From: Calocera cornea HHB12733
Taxonomy: Eukaryota > Basidiomycota > Dacrymycetes > Dacrymycetales > Dacrymycetaceae
Length of the DNA stretch: 64,000 nucleotides
Direction: 5' to 3'
Assembly: GCA_001632435.1 (NCBI GenBank)
Contig: KV423924.1
Span: 186,001-250,000, forward strand
Both the position numbers and the translations under genes were made by a program. The notes below the pieces were generated by a model. The model ran no database searches. It saw only the letters and a program-made list of their open reading frames with translations, and was not told the DNA's origin. Shown here piece after piece: positions 1 through 11,513 of the stretch (positions within the stretch are counted from its first letter, which is position 1; each line of letters opens with the position of its first letter).

Positions 1-3000
1 GCTCCACCTCGTCTTCGTAAGCATATACTTACCGTTGCCGTCTCACCTAATATTTACTGACGTTCGCGGTTAAGGATTACGTGACTCAAAATGTCCGGCC
101 AAACGCAGCAGGTAGCATCAATAGTCTCATCGCATGTGTGGCCAATGGCAACCCTCCGAAGACGATGGAGTTGTTCATGCCTCATTGTGAACGTGTTATC
201 AGGAATGAGCTTGAAAACGGCGCCAGCTCAATCCGCTCCACACAATGGGGAAATCTCCGATCCTCCGATGCTACCTTCCATTGGAGTAAGTGGGTTTGTA
301 GCGGTCCTCTCGCACCCTGCTGACCTTGATTGTCAGATGTTGGTCTACTGAGGGGTCTCATGGATGGAAATGGCAGGAGTGTACGACGGCCTAGTTTATG
401 TTCAGAGCCACTCTGATTCCTTGTCATCAGCTTCTCCCGTATAAGGACCAGCTCTTCTCCTTGCTCCGCCTCCTGCGCGACAAAACATTCTCGAAACATG
501 GTTACACCTGGACTGGCGAGCTTCTGTCCGACCTCCTTCTTGCGCTGTCCCATACATATCCACAAAATACCTGGTTTGTGAACCGGGATACCTGGGAAAG
601 CGCCGGTATGCCGCCGCTTTGGTGCTCCCATATACCTTGCTTACATTTCTGTATAGAGTTCAAACTGAACCATCATCGATACTGGGGAAAGAACTACGCT
701 CCAGAAGACGTTACGGTCGAGGTGAGCCTTACATTTATTTCGTAAATTTTCGCTGTCTCACATACCGTCAGTGGCATGTTCCCAACCAGGAGGAAGTCGA
801 CTTCTGTCTTCAGATCCTCAGGGAGCTCGTCGAGCCAACATTAATCCTGCTGAAGAAGCTGTTTGAGGAGGGTGTAGTGCGTGACGCCATATGGCGAAAT
901 GATGTTTGTCGGTGCGTAGCGCCTCTGAGATATTGACGCCATAACTCAAGTGGGACAGACTTCTGTGCTTCGTGCGAAATGGGTTCACCGGCATTCAAAC
1001 GCTATGGAAGGAGATCGTTTCCGAAGAGGAGACAAACGCAGTCTCCGCTGACGGCGACGTATTGTGTGTGGCTATATCTTTACGTCCGCTCATCCTGACA
1101 GCTGTTCAAGGGACGAGATTCCAGAATTCATCACACATGGCAGTCCGATAGAATCGGGCTTTCCACTTGAAGACCCCAAGGATCCCCGATACCAATTTAT
1201 TGCACAATTGAAAGAAAACTTCGGAACTTTTCTTCATACCGCATCTCTCTCTTTGAGGGAGCACGACGACGAGAATGCTGTGGACCCCGTCCAGATGATT
1301 GTAAGATCCTTGTCTTCATGATTATATTCGACTTGACATACCTTGTTGTAGGTATTAGCGATCGCCACTTACTTCCTGGAGTATGGCGAGGCCGCAGAGG
1401 ACTATAAAACCGTGCAAGAGAAATACATGAACGAGAAGCGGGTATGGTTGACGTCGCGACACATCGATGCCGTTCTGACCCCGCGCAGATCGCGCGCCTG
1501 ATTCCCGTGCAAAAGCTCTGGCCACGCATGGTTTGGGTCCGACGGGCACGATTACTGCATGCGGGAAGGTTACGATGGAATAGCTTAGAGAGGCGCCAAG
1601 GCAAACTAGAACGTAACCTTGTCATGGATGTTCTCGAGTGGGGGCTTTGGTCTTTCCCATCAAGTACGCCATTCCATCTACCCGAGGAATTTCTGCAGCT
1701 GACCATGCGTAACAGTCCGAGCGTAAGGTGTTGATGCATCTATCTGCTAGTCCTTGACAAATCCTTCTTTTAGGTCAGCACAAAACACGCTGTCGATGAT
1801 CTGCGTTGGGTTCGATGGCATACGGAATCGATGCTTCCCAACGCTGTATCAAGCTTTGCAACCTGGTGTAGATCCCGATAGGATGAAGGGGGCATTGTAC
1901 ACATTGAATATGCCCAACTTCGGTGTGTTGACAGATGCTCCACGATAAATCCAAGCTAATGTCATGTCAGCCCGATACGCTTGTTCAGGTTTGTACACCA
2001 GCGCAGATTGTCTCACAAGAACTGACGACGTCATTTCAGAACCTCAGAAGACGCCTGAGTTTGTGCAGGCTCTTTTTGCGTGCCAGCATCAAGAAAAGGT
2101 AGTCATTCTCCTATGCTTACATGTGCTGTCTTATATCCGATACAGCCTTCTATACAAAACTGTGTCGCAGCACTCGCTGACAATGGTGCGCGAAACGTGT
2201 GACCCAGTGATACCTCTGCTGAACAAAGTATTAGCCGTCAACACCGTAACGGAGCCGAACAACCTCATTTACTTGCTGGACACATTCAAGGTGGACGAGG
2301 CTGCCAAGCGTCTGCTGTCAATCGTCACTCCGGAAGCTGGCTGTGACGCCTTGATTAAGAAGTGCCTAGATAATCGGGTGAAGAGGATGCAGAAGATCGA
2401 AAAGTGTCTTGACTCAACCGTGCGTCGCGCTTGTTGCTGTAGTATGACGGCCACTTACGTCTATGCAGGTCGATATACTTCTTCGGGTTGCAACCAGCCC
2501 AAGTACTCACTGGAAGTATTCGATCATGGCAATACGCTTTCTGCGAACAATGACGAGGCGGGATGAGCCGGCTAACGCCTTGTGGACGGAATGGCTTTTC
2601 AAGGCGGTCGTGAACCCCAATCCTAAAGTGAGGTATTATGCGCAGAGGTAAGCATCACGATACGTCAACCGGACTTCGTTAACGTAGGCGCTCATAGATC
2701 AATCCAAAAGACATTACGATTCAGTATGTAGAGTTGAACTTCCTGCTCACACCAACTAATGGCGTATTGCAGTCAAATTCCGGACTTTCTGTCCAACGCC
2801 GTACGATCTTATGATAAGCCGCAGTCACAATCCGTACAAGAGAGTGGTACATCCCAAGAAGACGAACGAATACACGACGGAGTATCTCAATGCGTTCAAG
2901 CTACCGATCAGGGAAGAAGACATGCCCTACATGTGCGTTATACTGCCGGGAATGAGTGAGTTTATAATGACCATTGCTCAGGGAATTGCAAGACAAAGCA

Positions 3001-5413
3001 ACCTCCGGTTGGATAGCTTGGAAGGATGAAGACACCCGTTACGTGATGCCTAAGGCAACTGGCCATATTTCGCAATGGGAAGACGCATCCCGACCAGCCG
3101 TAATGGCTGTATCTACAGCTGTATCTGACGAAAGCTTCTGGAGGCAATATGCCGCATATCTGAGTGAAGAAACCCAGTCGGAATCCACTAGTCCAGATGC
3201 TATCTTCTGCATAAAGTCCATCTGTGAGTAACTGGTGGAGCTCAATGAAGCAACCGACTGACGCGTGTGCAGTCCAATTATTAGGGGACGCCCCCCTGAC
3301 AGCAATGAGACCGGTGCTTGTTGAGCTTCTCGCGGCAGACGACATGAACAAGCAGCGAGCTGCGGCCGAGTTCCTCGCTGGGGTTGTAACAGGTATGAGG
3401 TCCTTCCATCTACCTGCGGCGCTCGCTAATATTCTTGATAGGAAGCAAGCATTGGTCATTAGAGAGCCAGAAATTGCTGTGGGACTGGCTGAAAATTCAA
3501 CTGCCGACTACCTTCAAAACCATCAAGACAGATACCTTGGGCATATGGTGCTCCTTCATAACGGTACTTCTAGGGCTATCGTTTGTTTCTGAAGCTAATT
3601 TGTTTCTGCAGACCGTCGCGACAAACCGAGATCCCCGCCGTCTGCAGCCTCTCATCGACTATATCATCGCTAACGGCTTAGAAGTTGATTTCAACAACCA
3701 ATCTTCCTTTGAAGGTAGAGACGGTTCAATGAAAGCCTGAATGTATGTCTGATTCATCTTATAGTGGTGAAGAAGGAGAGCTTTGTCCGAGCAATCGACG
3801 CTGATTTGGGCTGGCGCTTTTCTGCCTGGGCTGGTGACTTTTTCGAGCGGTACTGGGAAGAGGTAGGCAGTCAGCATGAAGAAGTACGTGACGGCGCCTA
3901 TCCGTTTCACCGTTTCTGACTAACTTGGACTAGGTGCGGACCTACATTTCGGAGGCATTCACTCTCTATGTCAAACTGAAGGTGACCGTGTGTGATCCAA
4001 TACTCGTCCCCTGTTCTAATGATTTGTTTACAGTGGCGTCCCCGACTGTCTGCGCCAACTGCTGAGGCCTTTGTCCGCGAATGCCGGGACCCATCTCCGC
4101 AGCGAGATGTCATGGGCTTGCAAATTGGATATAAATTGGACAACCTCTTGAAGTTGATACAGAAGCTGCCAATGTGGCGTGAAGAGCGCCTCCATGGAGC
4201 CATGGCACCGTATTCGACCTATGACAAGTACGTTACCCAAGTCCATTGTCTTGATTCATTTCTGACAGAGAAACTCTAGGGTTGCGGGAACAAGTAAGAT
4301 CATCCTTGTCAACAGCGCTCTTGTCTCTAACATCGAGGTTTAGTCGTACGGTTCCTCTTCGGCATGCTGCATGACATCAACGCCGCAATGGCGTTCCAAT
4401 ACATACTGCCTATGATGTATGTCTCTCACTGGATTTGATGTGTGCGCGACTGATGTGTTTGCAGTCCCGAGTTGTTCCGAATGCTGATCATGGAGGACTC
4501 TGTCGATCTGGCTGCGAGAGGTAGGTCTATGTTCTCTTGTCGCTACCCTCTCCCTGACAGTGGGACAGCCGCTATGCTCTTAATCCGAATGAACGGCGTC
4601 CCTATGCCTAGGTCGACTTTGTCGACTATCCTGGATACGTTGTTCGACGTGATACGCACTTCAACCGTAAGCGCTACCCGAATGTACTCAGCATTAGCCT
4701 ACTAACAAGTTCCAGTCATGGAAAGTCCGACTGTATGCGATTCCCGGACTTCAAGTTCTTTATTTCCGCCAGTTGCCGTCGCTGTCCGATGAAACTGTGG
4801 AAGACATCCTAGCCGTTCTGGAAGAGTCGTTGATGGACGAAGTTGTCGAGGTGAGTTCCGTGGCAGGTCATTGTGGAGGTCTCTGACACGATGTCATTCT
4901 CCAGGTGCGCCAGGCTGCATCCGATACGCTGTCCGGGATACTTCGCTGTTCCTCACGACAAAGCGTGATTTCATTCAAGGTAATCTCCCTTTGTGGCGTT
5001 CCTGGTATCTCGCTGACCAAAGATCTAGGATCGCTTTGTTATACGAGCGGACGCAACGCCCATACCAGCACGGTCCGACCCTGGATTCGCCGCTGCCGTT
5101 CGCACAGTTCACTCAGCCATTCTCGGTATATCCGCACTCCTAGGCGCATACCCGTACACGGTGCCCAGCTGGTGTCCGGACCTGATGATCTTCCTCGAGA
5201 AGCACGCGTACGACCCTATACCCATATCGACCACGGTGACGGAAACGGCGAGGACGTTCCGCAAGACGCATATCGATACGTGGAGGGAAGACCAAGACAA
5301 GTTCAACGAGGACCAACTGTCAGCATTGAGCACGCTGATCACCGGTTCTTCTTATTGTGAGTGAATGTTCTTGCTCGAAAGTGCCACAAGCTGAGGGTGA
5401 CGCAGACGCATGA
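1..5413 (+). CDS. BLM10: Proteasome activator BLM10/PA200 (PSME4), C-terminal part, 5' truncated by window
   Basis: Large HEAT-repeat protein that caps the 20S proteasome core and opens its gate, in nucleus and cytosol. The reading frame is broken by many short introns. Family landmarks occur in order: an ANGNPPKT block with RNELENGASS near 150-230, KYKDQL-like sequence near 440, YWGKNYAP near 680, WHVPNQEEVDF near 770-800, and a C-terminal TWREDQDKFNEDQL segment near 5280-5320. The final intron (5357-5405) splits a Tyr codon. Splicing it gives a C-terminus Ser-Ser-Tyr-Tyr-Ala-stop at 5411-5413, the HbYX-type tail by which BLM10/PA200 docks between 20S alpha subunits. Unspliced, the frame would end Tyr-Cys-Glu. 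The start lies upstream of the window. The protein part seen is roughly 1,400 residues of the 1,800-2,000 usual for the family. Exon borders in 300-420 are uncertain. Confidence 0.93.
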
Positions 5414-6064
5414 GCACGACGTACACACATAGGCAACCCCCTCCCCCTCTCCCTCCCAACTCCATCTCGCCGCGACTCATCGCATCTCACCTCCATTTTG
5501 CATATCACGAGAGACCCTGGCATGTATACCGATTATACCGTCGTCATATCATACACTGCTTTCTTGCACCGTACTGTATCGCATAAATCGAGACTGTTTC
5601 CGTCTGGAACGATTTGCGGTCTGTTGCCTGTTGCATGATAAGTCAGCAACTAAGCCGATCTACATACCAGCGTGTGACTTCCTTTAGATGACACTATAGG
5701 ATCGTACCAGCCGACTTGGTGGAAGTGTATGCGGAAAGGGTTGAGCCTTGCGGTCTGCGCAAGTGACCGCTGTCGGCCATCTCCGCATCGCGCCCGGCAT
5801 CTGAATGGCCGCGTCGAACCTTTACCCGCCGCATGCTCACCTGTCCCCGCACGTCTCGTCACCTGCCCTCCTATTCACCCTGACACTGTTGACAAGTATA
5901 CGCAGAGCCAAGGCACAGCTGCAAACGTTCATCCACTACCGATGTGGCGGATATACAAAGATGGGCGACTGACATCCGCCGCGGCATTTCTTGTCGAGCT
6001 CCCTGCTCGTGGACGAATCTGCTGCTAGATTTCGTGTACCACTGCTGTAACGACACCACAAAGC
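5414..6064. other. Intergenic region BLM10 - FAD monooxygenase
   Basis: Contains the 3' end of BLM10 and the promoter of the FAD monooxygenase. I see no convincing ORF, RNA or repeat in it. Confidence 0.6.
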
Positions 6065-7601
6065 ATGGCGACCATCAACGGCGTCGGTGCGCTGAGCGCT
6101 AACGGACATGCACCTGTCCCAGCCAACGGTAGCGCCCGTCCTCGCCCCTCTGTCCCCACCGACCCCCCTCAATCTGTCCGTCTTCCTCTCGTTGTCCCAT
6201 ACTCCAGCTGACCAGCGATATCAGGTGATCATCGTCGGCGCCGGCCCTGTCGGGTTACTCGTCGCCCTCCGCATGGCCATGCTCCATGTGCCTGTGACCA
6301 TCCTCGAGATGGATGCCGCGCTAAATACGAGCCCGCGTGCGGCGTACTACAGCCGGCCGGCGGTCGTGGAGCTCAAGAAGGCGGGCGTGATGGACGAGTG
6401 CCGGGAGGAGGGACTGACAGTTGGGGTACGCGGTTCCGCACATGCTTCAGAGCATACACTGATGCGACGGATAGAATGTGCGCTGGCAGACGCTCGACGG
6501 ACGTACGATCACCGGGTTGCCGAGCCGCGACCTTCCCGGTGACGACCGCGCTGTGTGTGTTGACCAGCACCGGCTTGGGCTAATCATCTGCCGCCACCTG
6601 AAGGAGTACGGCGATAAGGTCAAGCTCCTGTGGAACCATAAAGTCGTCGCGCTTTCCCAGGATGAGAACTCGGCGAGCGTGGAGGTGGAAACCCCGGCTG
6701 GGAAAAAGACGTTCTCCGCGAGCTGGGTCGTGGGTGCCGATGGAGCTGGGAGCAGTGTCCGGAAGCTGCTGGGTGTACGTGCGAGTTCCGTTCTCGATAT
6801 CATACATAAAGAACTGATGCCCTTCGTTAGCTTCCCTTCGAAGGCCATACCTGGGAAGAGATGGTCGTCGCCACGAATGTCGTCTTCCCCTTCGAGAAGT
6901 ACGGCATGTGGGACTCGAACTTTATCGTGGACCCCGTGCACTGGGCCCTCATCTGCCGCATAGCCAAGGGCGGCGTCTGGCGCTGCTCCTACGGCGAGGT
7001 GCCAGGCCTCACGCGGGAGGAGTACATCGCCCGCCAGCCGATGAAGTACGATGCGATGTTCCCGAAGGACGCGCCAAGACCGCTGCAGTATGATATGCAG
7101 ATGATCAGCCCGTACAAGCTGCACCAGAGGTGTGCGCCCACTTTCCGGGTGGGAAGAGTGACCTTGGCTGGGGACGCGGCGCATGTGTGCAATCCGTTCG
7201 GGTGAGTTCTCCTGTCCGCAGTGACTGAAGGCTCAACTGACAGTGCACGGTGTAGTGGCCTGGGTCTCGTGGGTGGCCTGTGCGACGCCGGCGCCCTCTC
7301 CGACTGCTTGGAAGGCATCCTCACTGGTCAAGCTTCTCCGTCAATCCTGGATGACTACTCGCGCATCCGTAAGCAAGTCTGGCACGACATCATCAACCCC
7401 ACGTCCTCGCGCAACAAGGTCCGACTGCACACCGAAGACCCCGAGAAGGCAGGCGAGACAGATCCGGTGCTGAAGGAGATGAAGGAGGCGATGGCGGGGG
7501 ATGAGTCGACGCAGCAGGCGTATCTGGACGGGGGGCTCAAGGCGCTCATGGGCATCCAGTTTGATTTCACAACTCTTTGGGATAAGGTCAAGACGGATTA
7601 G
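6065..7601 (+). CDS. FAD-dependent aromatic-type monooxygenase (FAD_binding_3 family)
   Basis: Predicted NAD(P)H/FAD hydroxylase of the p-hydroxybenzoate hydroxylase type; substrate unknown. Five exons: 6065-6128, 6208-6425, 6475-6774, 6831-7201, 7256-7601, which add to 1,299 nt (432 aa) in one frame. Motifs seen: the N-terminal Rossmann GxGxxG as VIIVGAGPVG (about residue 30), the DG motif as VVGADGAGSS, and the GD motif as GDAAHVCNPFGGLGLVGG across the last intron. The first intron follows MATINGVGALSANG..., so the extreme N-terminus is short and Ala/Gly rich with no signal peptide. Family members of similar size act on phenolics or in secondary metabolism, but no cluster partners lie beside it, so a role cannot be inferred from context. 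Confidence 0.92.
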
Positions 7602-7819
7602 GTAGCGTCTTATAGGACTGGAAATGCATGTCATTGTAGCTGATTATCACCGTGGAAGAAGCGCGTTCGAAGTCGCGAGGCGGTGCGAATGCACTTCAGA
7701 ACCCTGATTGTGAACTTGGAACCATCCGAGCGCCTCCTGCTGGCTCGCACGACTACCTCGCGCTAAGATACCCTGGCGGCTATCGCTTATACCAACCATC
7801 TAGCATTGACTTACCAAGG

Positions 7820-8514
7820 ATGTTCCCAACAAAACTGCGGCGTTATGCAGAGTCGGGGTCAGCACCGACGCCCGGCTCGTCGACCGCACCAAAGCCTACG
7901 CCCTCGAAGCGCACTCTGCCGTACATGGAGCTACTCACGCGCCTCTCGCAGCGCACAGGCACACCGCTCCCCTCGCTCATCGTCTCCTTCGGCGTGCTCC
8001 ACGAAATTACGGCCGTCGCTCCTCTCTTCGGGTTCTTCTTTGCCTCGCGCTGGCTTGGGGTCGGGCAGGCGACGGTTGACTGGGCCGCGCGGAGCGAGGG
8101 CTGGGGCGGGGAGATGATGCGAGGATGGATGCGGGACGGCGGGGAGATGGCCGAGCGGGTGGGAGGGAAATACGGTTGGTTCGGATATGAGAAGATGGAT
8201 AAGGCGGGGCGGGACAGGCTAAAGGAGGAGCAGAAGAAGCGCAAGGAGACTGGGGAACAGGCTGCGCAGCTCGGCACCTGGATCGCCGGTGATGTCGCGA
8301 ATGTCGTCGTCGCGTACGGGTTGACGAAGGCAATTCCAATCTGGCTCACATGCATGTTCATTATGTGCTGACCTCTTGCCGTGTGTAGGCTATCATGCCG
8401 ATTCGGATAGGACTGTCGCTCTACTTGGCGCCATGGTTCTCGCGGTCTGCTGTCGAGCCAGCGCGCAAAGCCATCTGGCGTGTCTTTTCTCGAAAGGATA
8501 GGCCGATCCCATGA
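7820..8514 (+). CDS. FLILHELTA-domain mitochondrial protein (Mrx11/YPL041C type)
   Basis: Fungal mitochondrial inner-membrane protein of the FLILHELTA family (yeast MRX11, associated with mitoribosome complexes). Seen: the family motif as FGVLHEITAVAPLFGFFF, a following amphipathic region, a Lys/Glu-rich stretch, and a C-terminal AIMPIRIGLSLYLAPWFSR block. The last block is only in frame if 8330-8388 is removed as a GC-AG intron (AAG|GCAATT ... GTGTAG, with CTGAC branch-like sequence). Exons 7820-8329 and 8389-8514 give 211 aa. I chose the Met at 7820 because MFPTKLRRYAES is a short basic presequence-like start. An in-frame Met at 7652 would add 56 residues that do not look like a presequence. 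Not adjacent to functionally related genes. Confidence 0.8.
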
Positions 8515-9189
8515 TACAATCTTACCCTGCATATGTTCATCAATCATTACATATCCCGCTTCCCGTCATTTTGGTCACCGTACGTTCGACGTGCGATGAG
8601 TGATATGCGACTGGTATGCGACTGGGCACACGACTGGATGCGACCCGATATGCGGCCGCCGGCTGGATATGCGAGTGGGCATGCAGCTATGCACGGAGTT
8701 GGAGACGTGGATATGCAGCTGGCCGAGTTCCTCCAATGGAGCTTGCTGAGTGCCGACCTGTGGCCTCTTACACAATATGCACAGACATCGTAATGGGAAC
8801 AGATGGCGCATTGTGACTTCGAAATGGCCTCTACGGCAGATAATGTCAAGAATTGGGTCTGCTGTATGTGTTTGAAACCCAGGCGCATACAGCCAACGAC
8901 GCTCGGACACATCGTATGCTAGGATTGAGAGCATTGCCAGCGCATAACATGTTTGTAACGAATTCATTATGCACACGAGCATTGTGCGACTAGCTTCACA
9001 GACGGGCGGGTAGTAGACGAGAGAGCAGTCACCTGAAGCAACGAGACGAGGGCCGGGCTTGGGCTCAGCGGGACTTCACAGGGCATCACCAAACCCATAC
9101 AAGATCGAAGTCCCGCGGCGCCGTTGTCTCAACATGTCAAGCGGGACGAGCCCTCACCCAGAGCACAACACGACAGGAGTAGTCACTTG
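8515..9189. other. Gene-free region with degenerate repeat
   Basis: No supportable gene. It holds the degenerate ATATGCGACTGG-rich repeat described separately (8590-8890). ORFs here are short and unlike known families. Confidence 0.5.
8590..8890 (+). repeat. Dispersed repeat family 2, copy 1
   Basis: A stretch with multiple degenerate copies of GATATGCGACTGG, then GAGTTCCTCCAATGGAGC, TTGCTGAG and ACACAATATGCACA. The same order of words, about 70-75% similar by eye, occurs in reverse complement at 43200-43430. Both copies lie in gene-free DNA, so this is probably an old transposon remnant of unknown class. Confidence 0.6.
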
Positions 9190-9354
9190 CGGAGGTGGGG
9201 TTGATCGACCAACTTACATTGCACCGGAGGAGTCGATATTCTACGAGGTTTCAGTAAGGATGCCACGACAGAACGAAGGAAAAGGACGTATCTGAAAAGG
9301 CCCCTGCCCTGACTGGGGAGCAGGGGAAATGCCCCGAAGGGACTTGGGTTTCAC

Positions 9355-9374
9355 CCCCGTGCAATTGCACGGGG
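9355..9374. repeat. 20 bp perfect palindrome, left arm
   Basis: CCCCGTGCAATTGCACGGGG equals its own reverse complement. The identical palindrome is at 18026-18045 in the right arm. Confidence 0.9.
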
Positions 9375-9689
9375 TCAGGGAGAAGGAGGGCCGCCCGTTG
9401 TAAAGCTTGCCGGGCGGGGGGACGATTTCCCGCCCTGGCTGCCACTCCCCGGGCGGCAGGAGTAGCGCTTAGTAGCGCCGCCCGATTGTAAGCTGTGGCA
9501 TGGGGACACGAGCCCCACTGCCACTGTCCCTTCCCCGGGCGGCGCGGGAGGGACGCTCGATGGGGCTGGCGGCCCTTTAGTCTGAGCGAAATCAGCAGTT
9601 GTAAGGAAGGGGCAGAGAGGACGTACTTAACGACTGTATCCATGCCGCGGGGCGCCCCCACGGGCCGCGCAGGGGGCAGGACGGTCAGG

Positions 9690-9990
9690 CCAGACCACGG
9701 TGCCAACGGGCAGGGAGGGGGATGTCGGCCAGACACCTCCGCGCCAAGCGGCGGGCAAAAGGTGAAGAGGGGGGTTGGTCGGGGTTGCAGTGCAGAGAGA
9801 CCTCCACGCCAACGGGCAAGCAAGGGGGGCGTAGAACCCAATGACCTCCGCGCCAAGCGGCGGGCAAAAGGTGGAGAGAGGAGGGGGTCGGGGTCGGGGT
9901 CGAAGTGCGAAGAGACCTCCGCGCCGACGGACAGGCAAGGGGAGCGTTGAGTCAGGTAGCGTCGAGCCAACGGGCAGTTTGGGGGAGAGT
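9690..9990. repeat. GC-rich minisatellite (left arm)
   Basis: Degenerate tandem units built from GACCTCCGCGCCAAGCGGCG, GGCAAAAGGTG and GCCAACGGGCAGG words with G-rich linkers. The same array type lies at 17270-17710 in the other orientation. The long ORFs crossing it are composition artefacts. Confidence 0.75.
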
Positions 9991-10561
9991 GGGAGGGGGC
10001 GGGAGAAGGGGAAGGCGGTTGTACGAGGAAACATCAGCGCAAACAGGCGGGCTTTCATACTTGTGGTGAACGCTCCTCCGAGTCGCCATCATGTCATGTC
10101 ACTTGGGTCAGCCGGGCCTGGTTCTCCAAGAGAAGCAATGGTGTCCATATGGCAGATGGAGTTAAGGTTGCAAAATTTGTATTGCTCAGGGTTTTCGTCC
10201 CAGAGGGGCGGCAAACAAGGGGCAGTGGTGCACTGGTTTTGTACCCAACACATGTGGCTCCTGCTTCTCTTTGACCTTTTCAAAGGTGAAAGGGAACCAG
10301 GAGCTTGGAACAATGTGGGTCCACATGGCAGGTTTTTGGTCAGAAGACTGATAAGACCTCCGGGTCAGTCAGCAGCTCAGTCAGCCCTCGGTGATGATTC
10401 TGACAGGTTCCTGCCTTGCATTGCATAAAGGGTGCTCAGCATTATTGGTAACCAAGCTAGCAGAGGACCGTTGGAGAGCAAAGAAACAGGGATCCAAAGA
10501 TCCCAGTTTCTTTTTCACTTCTGCCTAGTAACAGATCCCACTGTTTCTACATGTTTCTCTG

Positions 10562-11133
10562 GAGGTAAACGCTAGAATGCCCGTGTTTTCACGCGTTAAT
10601 GCTAGAATGCCCGTTTCACTCCGAAAAGCTAGAATGCCTGTAATGTGAGCCGCGTGCATGAGATCACGTGCCCCTCCGTTTCCGAGGTTCGACAACTTGA
10701 ACGCCTTAATCACAATACTAAGAAACACGGAGATCAGATAAAACATGGGTATCAGAACAAAGAGCTTCTGTCCACTGGCACCCCTGCTTTTCCAGGCAAG
10801 ATTACCTGCCGAATTCCTCAGGAACAGTCTGTGGCACGTGGAACCACTGAATTTGACTAGACGGTGAGTGATATCGTCTCTTCAGCTTACACAAAGGTAC
10901 TAAAAGCAAGAAGCCCGGGACCCAAACAGTGGACCCAAGTCTGTAATCCGATTCTGCTAAGAATACGGCACTGCTCCTTGCTTCTGTACTTGTGTAACTA
11001 TCGAGCAATCCGACTTCGAAGCCGCACGTGACACCGTGGACGCGACGGACAAGACGGGCATTCTAGCTTTAAATTTTGAAAAGGGCATTGTAGCATTTAC
11101 ACGCGTCAGAACGGGCATCCTAGCGTTTACCTC
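10562..11133. mobile_element. Non-autonomous Mutator-like TIR transposon (572 bp)
   Basis: The element begins GAGGTAAACGCTAG and ends in the complement CTAGCGTTTACCTC (one mismatch in the extended repeat). It is flanked by the 9 bp direct repeat GTTTCTCTG (10553-10561 and 11134-11142). Each terminal inverted repeat, about 88 bp, contains three copies of GCTAGAATGCCCG at mirrored spacing: 10571, 10601, 10628 on the left and 11112, 11082, 11055 on the right (30 then 27 nt). No transposase ORF lies inside. The paralogous right arm lacks the insert at the matching site (about 16718-16731), which serves as an empty site. A 9 bp target duplication and long TIRs are typical of Mutator-like elements; the class assignment is an inference. 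Confidence 0.85.
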
Positions 11134-11513
11134 GTTTCTCTGGCACGCTGTCCGATTGGACCGCTGGTTTGGCAATGGTGGTTACCACTACGTTTGGCAT
11201 GGGTTTACATGGGGCACACCAACGGTCGACGGCCCCAAAGCTCTCTCCGCGCTGCGGTGTTATGCCCCGACCAATGAAGACCTGTTCAGTTCTCGATACT
11301 CTTATCTCCCGCGTTGCTCGTGTTCGGTTCGTCCACCTTGCTGCTCAGAGTCGCTTCGTCCACCGTGGTGCTTGCTACAACCCACACTGCGTTCGAGCTC
11401 TCGCGCTTGATCATCCATCGTTATCATTGTGCATTGGGAATCTTTACATGATCTCTACCCGTCGACCTCTCTACCATCACCGGCATAGCAGCCTTGGCGC
11501 ACAGCGCGCCGTG

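Noticed and set aside
1197..1739. 180-codon reverse ORF
   Set aside because: Antisense to BLM10 exons.
9251..9970. 239-codon reverse ORF, and similar ORFs at 17529-18314
   Set aside because: They cross the GC-rich minisatellite; they are alike only because the arms are duplicates.
10525..10746. Reverse ORF with GILAF/GILAL repeats
   Set aside because: The peptide repeats are the transposon terminal repeat words read in frame, not a protein.
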